In this document: in pieces, positions 1 through 6,602 of the stretch | How the letters are laid out: the number at the start of each line of letters is the position of its first letter | Position numbering within the stretch: position 1 is the stretch's first letter | NCBI GenBank assembly: GCA_937926065.1 | Contig: CALANM010000212.1 | Span: 1-28,052, forward strand | Direction of reading: 5' to 3' | Source: an uncultured Microbacterium sp. | GTDB taxonomy: Bacteria; Actinomycetota; Actinomycetes; Actinomycetales; Microbacteriaceae | Length of the DNA: 28,052 nt | Position numbers and translations under genes: made by a program | Notes under the pieces: generated by a model | What the model was told of the DNA's origin: nothing | What the model saw: the letters and a program-made list of their open reading frames with translations, nothing else | Database searches by the model: none

Positions 1-2586
1 CGCGACGTCGTCGCGCCCGCCGCCGCCTCCACCGAGCACCGCGGCCGCCGCCTTCGCGAGGGCGCCGGCCTTCGCGCCTGCGGCGCGAGCAGCCTCATTG
101 GTGGCGACGATCACGACAGGGCGGTCGCCCACCTTCGCGCCGAGCGCCACGACAGCCGCGTCGGAACCGAGACGGTCACGCACCTGGAGCGCGAGCGAGC
201 GCACGTCATCGGCGGAGGCCGCCGTGCCGAGAGACGGCGCGACGACACGGTGGGTGCCCGCGCTCTGCGCCGACTGGACCAGCGCGGGCAGGCGGTCGCC
301 GAGGGCCTTCGCCTCGAACTGCGCGATCTTCTTCTCCGCGGCCTTCAGGCTCGCCTGCAACTCCGCGATGCGCGAGGTGAGCTGCTCGCGCGGCGCCTTG
401 AGGTTCGACGTGAGCTGCGAGACGATCGCCCGCTCCATCGCCAGTTCACGGAAGGCGTCGAGTCCCACGAGCGCTTCCACGCGACGATTCGACGCGCCGA
501 CCGACGACTCGCCGACGAGACTGATGAGACCGATCTCGGCGCTGCGGCTCACGTGGGTGCCGGCGCAGAGTTCACGCGACCACGGTCCTCCGATATCGAC
601 CATCCGCACGGTGTCGCCGTACTTCTCGCCGAACAGCGCCATGGCGCCGAGCGCTTTCGCCTCGTCGAGCGGCAGCACGCGCGTCGTGACCTCGAGGTTG
701 TCGTGGACGGCGTTGTTGGCGATCTCCTCGATCTCGCTCTTCGTGGCGTCGGAGAGCGCCTGGCCCCATGAGAAGTCGAAACGCAGGTATCCGGCCCGGT
801 TGAGCGAGCCCGCCTGCGTGGCGCTCTTGCCGAGCGTGTCGCGGAGAGCGGCGTGCACGAGGTGCGTCGCCGAGTGCGCCTGCTGCGCCGCGCGGCGGTT
901 GACGGCATCCACCACAGTCGTCGCGACCTGGCCGACACCGACCTCGCCGCTCGTGACCTCGACCGTGTGGCTGATGAGGCCGGCCACGGGTCGCTGCACG
1001 TCGAGCACCTCGAGTTCGTACCCCGGCCCGACGATGACGCCCTTGTCGGCGACCTGGCCGCCCGACTCGGCGTAGAGCGCGGTCTCGGCGAGAATCACCT
1101 CGGCGATCTGACCCTGTGTCGCACGCTGCGCCGGCAGGCCGTCGACGAGAAGTCCGAGGACGGTCGTCTCGGTCTCGAGGTCGCTGTAGCCGGTGAAGAC
1201 GGTCTCGCCCTTCGCGCGGAAGTCGCGGTAGACGCTGGTGTCGGCGAGCTGACGCTTGCGCGAGCGGGCATCGGCCTTCGCACGGGCGCGCTGCTCCTGC
1301 ATGAGCGAGTCGAACGCGTCACGGTCGACGGCGAGGCCCGCCTCCTCGACGATCTCCATCGTGAGATCGATCGGGAAGCCATACGTGTCGTGCAGCAGGA
1401 AGGCCTCGCTGCCGCTGATCTGCGAGCCGCCGCTGCGACGCGTCTGGTCGATCGACTCATCGAGCAGCTCGGAACCGGCCGCCAGCGTGCGGAGGAACGT
1501 CGATTCCTCGGCCAGCGCGTACCGCACCAGGCGGTCATACTCGGCCTCGACGACGGGGTACGCCTCCTTCATGGCATCGCGCGATGCGGCGAACAGCTGG
1601 TCGAACGTGGGTCCGTCGACGCCGAGGAGTCGCATGGCGCGGATGGCGCGGCGCATGAGACGACGCAGGATGTATCCGCGTCCCTCGTTCGACGGCGTGA
1701 CGCCGTCGGACAGCAGCATGAGCGACGAACGGACGTGGTCCGCAACGACGCGGAAGCGCACGTCGTCGTCGTGGTTCGCTCCGTACTGCTTGCCGGACAG
1801 GGCGACGGCCCGGTCGAGCACAGGGCGCACCTGATCGGTCTCGTACATGTTGTCGACGCCCTGCTTGATGAAGGCGACGCGTTCCAGCCCCATGCCCGTG
1901 TCGATGTTCTTCGCGGGGAGTTCGCCGACGATCGTGAAGTCGTACTTCGACTTGACGTCGGTGATCTCGTACTGCATGAACACGAGGTTCCAGATCTCTA
2001 CATAGCGGTCGTCGTCGGTGGCGGGGCCGCCGTCGACGCCGTACTCCGGGCCGCGGTCGTAGAAGATCTCGGAGCACGGGCCTGCGGGACCGGGAAGGCC
2101 CGTCGTCCAGTAGTTCGTGTCCTTGCCCAGGCGCTGGATGCGCTCAGCGGGGAGGTCCGTCAGGCGCAGCCACAGGTCGTGCGCCTCGTCGTCCTCCTCG
2201 TACACGGTGACCCAGAGGTCCTTCGGGTCGAAGCCCAGACCGCCGTCCTCCTCCGGCGTGGTGAGCAGCTCCCACGCGTAGCGGATCGCGCCCTCCTTGA
2301 AGTAGTCGCCGAACGACCAGTTGCCCAGCATCTGGAAGAACGTGCCGTGACGCGGGGTCTTGCCGACCTCTTCGATGTCGTTGGTGCGGATGCACTTCTG
2401 GTTGTCGGCCGCGCGCGGATACGGCGAGGGCACGTCGCCGCTGAGATAAGGGATGAAGGGCACCATTCCGGCCACCGTGAACAGCAGTGCGGGGTCGTCC
2501 GTCACGAGTGAGGCGGACGGGACGATCGTGTGACCGTTCTTCTCGAAGTAGTCGAGGTAGCGCCGGGCGATCTCAGCGGTCTTCAT
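1..2586 (-). CDS. alaS: Alanine--tRNA ligase, 3' end missing
   Basis: AlaRS charges tRNA-Ala in the cytoplasm and hydrolyses mischarged Ser/Gly-tRNA. The frame is open from an ATG at 2586 to the window edge (862 codons). The family usually has about 885-890 residues, so only the C-terminal tail is lost. The N-terminus MKTAEIARRYLDYFEKNGH is typical of the class II catalytic core. The editing-domain zinc ligands are visible as HSATH (571-575) and CAGTH (674-678), followed by FDFSWGQAL-type sequence and a glycine-rich GGGGRDDVA tail at the edge. A GAGGA lies about 10 bases before the ATG. It sits downstream of a small membrane-protein gene and a perfect 18-bp palindrome (2620-2637). The identification is certain; only the 3' boundary is unseen. 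Confidence 0.97.
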   Translation of the reverse strand, partial: MKTAEIARRYLDYFEKNGHTIVPSASLVTDDPALLFTVAGMVPFIPYLSGDVPSPYPRAADNQKCIRTNDIEEVGKTPRHGTFFQMLGNWSFGDYFKEGAIRYAWELLTTPEEDGGLGFDPKDLWVTVYEEDDEAHDLWLRLTDLPAERIQRLGKDTNYWTTGLPGPAGPCSEIFYDRGPEYGVDGGPATDDDRYVEIWNLVFMQYEITDVKSKYDFTIVGELPAKNIDTGMGLERVAFIKQGVDNMYETDQVRPVLDRAVALSGKQYGANHDDDVRFRVVADHVRSSLMLLSDGVTPSNEGRGYILRRLMRRAIRAMRLLGVDGPTFDQLFAASRDAMKEAYPVVEAEYDRLVRYALAEESTFLRTLAAGSELLDESIDQTRRSGGSQISGSEAFLLHDTYGFPIDLTMEIVEEAGLAVDRDAFDSLMQEQRARAKADARSRKRQLADTSVYRDFRAKGETVFTGYSDLETETTVLGLLVDGLPAQRATQGQIAEVILAETALYAESGGQVADKGVIVGPGYELEVLDVQRPVAGLISHTVEVTSGEVGVGQVATTVVDAVNRRAAQQAHSATHLVHAALRDTLGKSATQAGSLNRAGYLRFDFSWGQALSDATKSEIEEIANNAVHDNLEVTTRVLPLDEAKALGAMALFGEKYGDTVRMVDIGGPWSRELCAGTHVSRSAEIGLISLVGESSVGASNRRVEALVGLDAFRELAMERAIVSQLTSNLKAPREQLTSRIAELQASLKAAEKKIAQFEAKALGDRLPALVQSAQSAGTHRVVAPSLGTAASADDVRSLALQVRDRLGSDAAVVALGAKVGDRPVVIVATNEAARAAGAKAGALAKAAAAVLGGGGGGRDDVA

Positions 2587-2619
2587 GAATGGTGAATCCT
2601 CGGGAATGCATGCGTGGAT

Positions 2620-2637
2620 GCCCGGCACGTGCCGGGC
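2620..2637. promoter_or_regulatory. Perfect 18-bp palindrome upstream of alaS
   Basis: GCCCGGCAC is followed directly by its complement GTGCCGGGC. As RNA it would fold into a 7-bp stem with an ACGU loop. It lies 33 bases before the alaS start codon and 14 bases after the stop of the preceding gene. No T-run follows it on the minus strand, so it does not look like a standard intrinsic terminator. It could be an operator or a leader hairpin. E. coli AlaRS is known to bind a palindrome at its own promoter; any analogy here is inference. Confidence 0.45.
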
Positions 2638-2651
2638 GGAGGTGAGAAGGG

Positions 2652-2948
2652 TCAGTCGGTGAGGCGCGCCGCACCGTCTTCGGCGGCGTCCTCGACGGCC
2701 TGGGCGGCCTCACGTGCCGCGTCACGAGAGGAGTCGAGCGCGTCGGATGCCGCCGACTTCGCGTCGGCCACCAGACCCTCGATCTTCGCCTCCTGCGCGC
2801 GATACGCGTCGCCGATGCGCTCAGTGAACTCGGTGATGCGCGCGTCGACCTCTGCGAGCAGCTCGTGCCCGCGCGGGTCCTTGTTGACCAGGTGCGCGGC
2901 GACGAAGCCACCGGCGATGCCCAGGACGAACCACAGCGCGTTCTTCAT
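2652..2948 (-). CDS. Small single-pass membrane protein with helical tail
   Basis: I cannot assign a function. The product has about 98 residues. It starts MKNALWFVLGIAGGFVAAHLV, a hydrophobic N-terminal helix, followed by roughly 70 residues rich in Ala, Glu, Asp and Arg. These should form a long amphipathic helix or coiled coil (VDARITEFTERIGDAYRAQEAKIEGL, then SAASDALDSSRDAAREAAQAV in shorter heptads), as in YtxH-like or apolipoprotein-like small proteins. An alternative start three codons upstream (ATG at 2957) is possible; I prefer 2948 because GGAC lies just ahead of it, but this is weak. The gene lies between rpsD and alaS, an arrangement I recall from other actinobacteria, and directly follows the rpsD terminator. 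Confidence 0.75.
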   Translation of the reverse strand: MKNALWFVLGIAGGFVAAHLVNKDPRGHELLAEVDARITEFTERIGDAYRAQEAKIEGLVADAKSAASDALDSSRDAAREAAQAVEDAAEDGAARLTD

Positions 2949-2971
2949 GCTGTCCATGTTATGTGCAAACG

Positions 2972-3006
2972 CGAAAGGGCGCCGGGGAGACCCCGGCGCC
3001 CTTTCG
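2972..3006 (-). terminator. Intrinsic terminator after rpsD
   Basis: A perfect 16-bp inverted repeat (left arm CGAAAGGGCGCCGGGG at 2972-2987, right arm its complement at 2991-3006) encloses a 3-base loop. It begins 25 bases after the rpsD stop. On the minus strand the stem ends in CCCTTTCG followed by CGTTTGC. That is only a weak U-tract, but the stem is very stable. It probably separates rpsD from the downstream small gene and alaS, perhaps incompletely, because no clear promoter for those genes is visible. Confidence 0.7.
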
Positions 3007-3031
3007 ACGTGAATCGTCTGCGTCGCGACGC

Positions 3032-3661
3032 TCAGCGCGCGGCGTAGTACTCGACGACGAGCTGCACGTCACAGGTCACGGGGACCTCGGCGCGCTTGGG
3101 GCGACGCACGAGACGCGCCTGGAGCTTGTCGAGCTCGACCTCGAGGTAGCCCGGAACGGGGGGCAGGACCTCGGCGTGACCGCCGGCGGCTGCGACCTGG
3201 AAGGGCTCGAGGCCCTCGCTCTTGGGCTTGACGTGAATGAGCTGGCCCGGCTTCACGCGGAACGACGGGCGGTCGACGAGCTGGCCGTCGACGAGGATGT
3301 GGCGGTGCACCACGAGCTGGCGGGCCTGCGCCGTCGTGCGGGCGAAGCCGGCACGGAGCACGAGGGCGTCCAGACGCATCTCGAGCTGCTCGACGAGGTT
3401 CTCACCGGTCAGGCCGTCCTTGCGACGGGCCTCTTCGAACTGGATGCGCAGCTGCTTCTCGCGAATGCCGTACTGCTCGCGCAGACGCTGCTTCTCGCGC
3501 AGACGGACGGCGTAGTCGCTGTCGGCCTTGCGCTTGGTGCGGCCGTGCTCACCCGGAGCGTAGGGACGCTTCTCGAGGTAGCGAGCGGCCTTCGGGGTCA
3601 GCGCGACGCCGAGCGCGCGCGACAGACGGACCTTGCGACGGTCCTGGGACTTCGTAGCCAC
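3032..3661 (-). CDS. rpsD: 30S ribosomal protein S4 (zinc-free form)
   Basis: S4 binds 16S rRNA early in assembly of the small subunit. The product has 209 residues, the normal length, with the N-terminal EKRPYAPGEHGR segment at about 30-42 and an S4 RNA-binding domain at about 97-160 (MRLDALVLRAGFARTTAQARQLVVHRHILVDG). The N-terminal cysteine cluster of the zinc-binding C+ form is absent; the only Cys is near the C-terminus (VTCDVQ). It is therefore a C- paralogue, which is common in actinobacteria. The start is GTG at 3661, with GGAAGGA upstream and good spacing. It lies in its own unit, with a long leader containing a hairpin and a terminator behind it. S4 represses its own operon by binding mRNA in several bacteria. 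Confidence 0.97.
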   Translation of the reverse strand: MATKSQDRRKVRLSRALGVALTPKAARYLEKRPYAPGEHGRTKRKADSDYAVRLREKQRLREQYGIREKQLRIQFEEARRKDGLTGENLVEQLEMRLDALVLRAGFARTTAQARQLVVHRHILVDGQLVDRPSFRVKPGQLIHVKPKSEGLEPFQVAAAGGHAEVLPPVPGYLEVELDKLQARLVRRPKRAEVPVTCDVQLVVEYYAAR

Positions 3662-3681
3662 GAAGTGATCCTTCCGATGAC

Positions 3682-3705
3682 GTGGTCGTGACTTTCACGA
3701 CTCAC
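3682..3705 (-). promoter_or_regulatory. Hairpin in the rpsD leader
   Basis: On the minus strand the sequence GTCGTGA-AAG-TCACGAC forms a perfect 7-bp stem with a 3-base loop. Outer GTG/CAC bases extend it across a single bulged A. It ends about 20 bases before the rpsD GTG and just ahead of the ribosome binding site, so it could affect translation initiation or be a target for S4 feedback. The structure is seen in the sequence; the role is inference. Confidence 0.5.
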
Positions 3706-3810
3706 GGACGTATCCCCCCTCTTCACCCGCTCTGGACTGCACGCCGGAGCACGCCAGATGGTCTTCGTCAGAAGAGGGAGATGCCCGAAAACCCGGTTTC
3801 GAGCCGCTCA

Positions 3811-3816
3811 AGTCTA
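3811..3816 (-). promoter_or_regulatory. rpsD: Possible -10 element for rpsD
   Basis: TAGACT on the minus strand matches the TAGNNT type seen ahead of several genes here. It is the only such hexamer I noticed between the Nudix gene and rpsD. Transcription from it would give a 5' leader of roughly 140 bases. No convincing -35 hexamer is visible. The interval 3662-3845 otherwise holds only the leader hairpin. Confidence 0.3.
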
Positions 3817-3845
3817 TCAGAAGCGGATTCCGCCGCCGTCGGCGC

Positions 3846-4757
3846 TCAGAGCCCCTCGTCGACGATGCCCGGCGGGAAGAGCGGAAGCCCGCCGTCGCGG
3901 ATGGCGTCGAGGCTGTACCAGCCCACCGTCGTGTCGCTGTCGAGCACCGGGAGCCGCTCACCGATCGGCAGCGCTTCCAGGGCCACGGATCGCACCCGGA
4001 ACGCGTGCACGATCTCGTGTCCGCGCCTTCCGTGCCCAGAGAAGACGTTCTCGGTGACGCCCAGGGCGTCGGCATCGTCGATGGCTGCACCAAGCTCCTC
4101 GAGGAACTCGCGCTCGAGAGCCTCACGCGCGGTCTCGCCGAACTCGATGCCGCCTCCGGGCAGCCGGAGGAAGCCCGGATGGCGCTCCGACGCCGGGTAC
4201 TCCTCCGCCAGGAGGTGCCCTTCGAAGGTCACGACCCCCACGACGATCGCACGCACGCGCGGACGCGTGCCGAGCTCCGCCGCGTAGGCGGAGACGGCCC
4301 GCGAGTACGCGGGGAGGGCAGGCGCCAGGGTCTCGAGCGCCGTGCGCAGGGCGGCGGCCGGCTTGTCGTCGTCGAACAGCGCGAGCGCGAGGAATGCGCG
4401 CGCTGCGGCGCCGAGATGCTCGTCGTCGGCAACGGTGCGCAGGAGCGCAATCGCTCCGGACGCATCGCCGACGTTGCGGAGCGTGCTCGCGAGCTGGATC
4501 ACCGCCTGCACCCGGTGGCGTCCGGCAAGGCCGGTCTCCAGCGCAGCTCGGTACACCGGGATCGCCTGTTCCTCCTCACCGAGGAAGTCATGGAGGGAGG
4601 CGCGCTCGAAGAGCGCCCGGGCGTCGCCGGCGGGCAGTTCAGCGAGGAGGGCGTCGAGCTGCGCGCGCATGTCGTCGGGGCGCTGGTCGTCCGCCGCCCG
4701 CCAGAACGCCGCGAGCCGCGCCTCACGTCCGCTCGCGGGACTGTCGGAGGTGTTCAC
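3846..4757 (-). CDS. TPR_5-Nudix fusion hydrolase
   Basis: The product has 303 residues in two parts. Residues about 45-160 resemble the short TPR_5 helical domain (ERASLHDFLGEEEQAIPVYR, then IQLASTLRNVGD). Residues about 165-300 are a Nudix hydrolase with a complete box from G202 to A224 (GX5EX7REUXEEXGU, with REFLEELG at 216-223). Nudix enzymes cleave nucleoside diphosphates linked to another group; the substrate cannot be read from the sequence. The start is GTG at 4757 and shares GTGA with the rarA stop, so translation is probably coupled to rarA. I know TPR_5 mainly as a stand-alone protein, so the fusion deserves a check. The frame is continuous, and both halves look intact. Confidence 0.85.
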   Translation of the reverse strand: MNTSDSPASGREARLAAFWRAADDQRPDDMRAQLDALLAELPAGDARALFERASLHDFLGEEEQAIPVYRAALETGLAGRHRVQAVIQLASTLRNVGDASGAIALLRTVADDEHLGAAARAFLALALFDDDKPAAALRTALETLAPALPAYSRAVSAYAAELGTRPRVRAIVVGVVTFEGHLLAEEYPASERHPGFLRLPGGGIEFGETAREALEREFLEELGAAIDDADALGVTENVFSGHGRRGHEIVHAFRVRSVALEALPIGERLPVLDSDTTVGWYSLDAIRDGGLPLFPPGIVDEGL

Positions 4758-6103
4758 GACTCGCCCAGGATGCGGCGGATCTTCTCGAGGCGCGCTGCGA
4801 TGTCACGTTCCAGACCTCGTCCCGTCGGCGAGTAGTACGTGCGGCCCCGGAGGCTGTCGGGGAGATACTGCTGCGTCGCGACGCCCACCTCGAGGTCGTG
4901 CGGATACACGTAGCCCTTGCCATGTCCGAGGCGCTTCGCACCGGGATAGTGCGCATCGCGCAGGTGCACGGGCACCCGCCCGAAGCCTCCTGCGCGTACG
5001 TCCGATATGGCCTTGTCGATCGCGAGGTAGGCGGCGTTCGACTTCGCGGTCGTCGCGAGGTAAGCGGTGGCCTCCGCGAGCGGGATGCGGCCTTCCGGCA
5101 TGCCGATGAAGGCCACGGCGTCGGCCGCGGCCACCGCGATCTGCAGCGCCTGCGGGTCGGCGAGTCCGATGTCTTCGGCGGCGGAGATCACGAGCCGGCG
5201 AGCGATGAAGCGAGGGTCCTCCCCTGCCTCGATCATGCGCGCGAGGTAGTGCATCGCGGCATCGACGTCGGAGCCGCGGATGGACTTGATGAACGCGCTG
5301 ATGACGTCGTAGTGCTCGTCGCCCTGCTTGTCGTAGCGCAGCAGCGCGCGGTCGACGGCCTGTGCGACGTGCTCGGCGGTGATGACCGGAGTCGTCGCAC
5401 CCTCGCCTTCAGACTCCGCCGCATCCGGCTCGGCCACCATCGCAGCGGCGGCCTCGAGCGAGGTGAGCGCACGGCGCGCGTCTCCCGAGGCGAGCTGCAC
5501 GAGCGCCGTGCGTGCCTCCGCGGACAGCTCGACCGAGCCGCCGAGGCCGCGGGGGTCGGCGACGGCGCGGTCGATGAGCAGCCCCAGGTCGTCATCGGTG
5601 AGTGGCTGCAGCGTCAGCAGAAGCGAACGCGAGAGCAGCGGCGAGATGACGGAGAAGGACGGGTTCTCGGTGGTGGCGGCGATGAGGATGACCCAGCCGT
5701 TCTCGACGCCCGGGAGCAGAGCGTCCTGCTGGGCCTTGGTGAAGCGGTGGATCTCGTCGAGGAACAGGATGGTCGAGATGCCGTACAGGTCGCGCTGGGT
5801 CATCGCCTCCTGCATGACCTCGCGCACGTCGCGCACTCCCGCGGTGACCGCCGACAGCTCGACGAATCGTCGCCCCGACGTGCGGGCGATCGCCTGCGCC
5901 AGCGTCGTCTTCCCCGTGCCCGGAGGACCCCACAGGATGACGGACACGGCGGACCGCGTGGCTCCCTGCGGATCGGCGAGGGCGACGAGAGGCGAACCGG
6001 GCCGCAGCAGGTGGCCCTGACCGGCGACCTCGTCCAGCGAGACCGGCCGCATGCGCACGGCGAGCGGGGTCTGCCCCTGGAACAGGGCTGCGGGGCTGGT
6101 CAC
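4754..6103 (-). CDS. rarA: Replication-associated recombination ATPase RarA/MgsA
   Basis: RarA is a clamp-loader-like AAA+ ATPase that acts at stalled replication forks. The product has 449 residues, normal for the family. It shows LAVRMRPVSLDEVAGQGHLL near the N-terminus, Walker A GPPGTGKTT at 59-67, Walker B ILFLDEIHRF at 112-121, sensor 1 (AATTENPSF) and a C-terminal tetramerisation domain (GFGRVPVHLRDAHYPGAKRLGHGKGYVYPHD, given here in parts of a longer stretch). The start is GTG at 6103. No good ribosome binding site precedes it. Instead TAGCCT lies 6 bases upstream, which fits a leaderless mRNA. The stop overlaps the start of the TPR-Nudix gene by 4 bases. It is divergent from the membrane-protein gene at 6209. 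Confidence 0.95.
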   Translation of the reverse strand: MTSPAALFQGQTPLAVRMRPVSLDEVAGQGHLLRPGSPLVALADPQGATRSAVSVILWGPPGTGKTTLAQAIARTSGRRFVELSAVTAGVRDVREVMQEAMTQRDLYGISTILFLDEIHRFTKAQQDALLPGVENGWVILIAATTENPSFSVISPLLSRSLLLTLQPLTDDDLGLLIDRAVADPRGLGGSVELSAEARTALVQLASGDARRALTSLEAAAAMVAEPDAAESEGEGATTPVITAEHVAQAVDRALLRYDKQGDEHYDVISAFIKSIRGSDVDAAMHYLARMIEAGEDPRFIARRLVISAAEDIGLADPQALQIAVAAADAVAFIGMPEGRIPLAEATAYLATTAKSNAAYLAIDKAISDVRAGGFGRVPVHLRDAHYPGAKRLGHGKGYVYPHDLEVGVATQQYLPDSLRGRTYYSPTGRGLERDIAARLEKIRRILGES

Positions 6104-6109
6104 TCCACA

Positions 6110-6115
6110 AGGCTA
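6110..6115 (-). promoter_or_regulatory. rarA: -10 element of leaderless rarA
   Basis: The minus strand reads TAGCCT-TGTGGA-GTG, where GTG is the rarA start. A TANNNT hexamer 6 bases before the start codon is the known signature of leaderless transcripts in actinobacteria. No clear -35 is visible. Confidence 0.5.
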
Positions 6116-6141
6116 ATAGGGCCCCGCGACGTCCGGCGCGT

Positions 6142-6171
6142 TTGTCGCGCGCCCGACCGTGCGAATAGGCT
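6142..6171 (+). promoter_or_regulatory. Promoter of the membrane-protein gene at 6209
   Basis: TTGTCG at 6142-6147 and TAGGCT at 6166-6171 are separated by 18 bases. This would give a leader of about 30 bases carrying the strong AAGGAGG ribosome binding site at 6199-6204. It is the best two-part promoter I see in the window. Confidence 0.4.
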
Positions 6172-6208
6172 TTCCACGCCCGGATCACCGGGAAGCGAAG
6201 GAGGTCCC

Positions 6209-6535
6209 GTGGCTTCGGGTGCAGGCAGGAAGGACGCGCGCGCGGCGCGTGAGCGCGCGCGACTTTATCAGGCTCGGCGCGAGTTCCACCAGGCGCAGCA
6301 GCGTCGTCGTCGGCGTGACAACCTGGTCGCCGGCGTCGCGGGTGGCGCCCTGATCCTCGCCGTCCTCGGAGGGCAGATCGCGTACTACACGCTCGGGCCA
6401 GGCACGCCTGCCCCCGCCCCGTCGCCGACTCCGACGCCCTCGGCCACACCGACGCCCGACGCACCCTCTGCAGAGCCGAGCGAGAGCACTGCTCCCTCCC
6501 CCGCTGACACCCCTTCTCCCACTCCCACGCCCTGA
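6209..6535 (+). CDS. Small membrane protein with Pro/Thr-rich tail
   Basis: The product has 108 residues and unknown function. A strongly basic N-terminus (RKDARAARERARLYQARREF, then QQRRRRRD, to about residue 37) precedes one membrane helix (about 38-62, NLVAGVAGGALILAVLGGQIAYYT). The remaining 45 residues are low-complexity Pro, Thr, Ser and Ala. The topology should be N-in, with the flexible tail outside, possibly spanning the cell wall. The start is GTG at 6209 with GAAGGAGG four bases upstream, which rules out the longer upstream frame. Related actinobacterial proteins are, I recall, sometimes labelled dioxygenase, but nothing here supports an enzyme. It precedes the DUF349 gene by 67 bases. 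Confidence 0.8.
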   Translation: MASGAGRKDARAARERARLYQARREFHQAQQRRRRRDNLVAGVAGGALILAVLGGQIAYYTLGPGTPAPAPSPTPTPSATPTPDAPSAEPSESTAPSPADTPSPTPTP

Positions 6536-6545
6536 CGCTGCCGTA

Positions 6546-6551
6546 TAGGCT
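6546..6551 (+). promoter_or_regulatory. Possible -10 of the DUF349 gene
   Basis: TAGGCT at 6546-6551, inside TATAGGCT, is followed by a roughly 45-base leader with CGAGGTG ahead of the GTG at 6603. The gene may therefore have its own promoter besides read-through from 6209. No -35 is recognisable. Confidence 0.35.
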
Positions 6552-6602
6552 GGCAGCCGACCGAACCCCCAGGCGGCGCGAGCCGCGACGAGGTGCATCC
6601 CT

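Noticed and set aside
853..2511. Long open frame on the plus strand opposite alaS
   Set aside because: It lies wholly antisense to alaS, has the Arg/Glu/Val-rich make-up of a GC-rich complementary frame, and shows no recognisable domain. The sense frame is certain.
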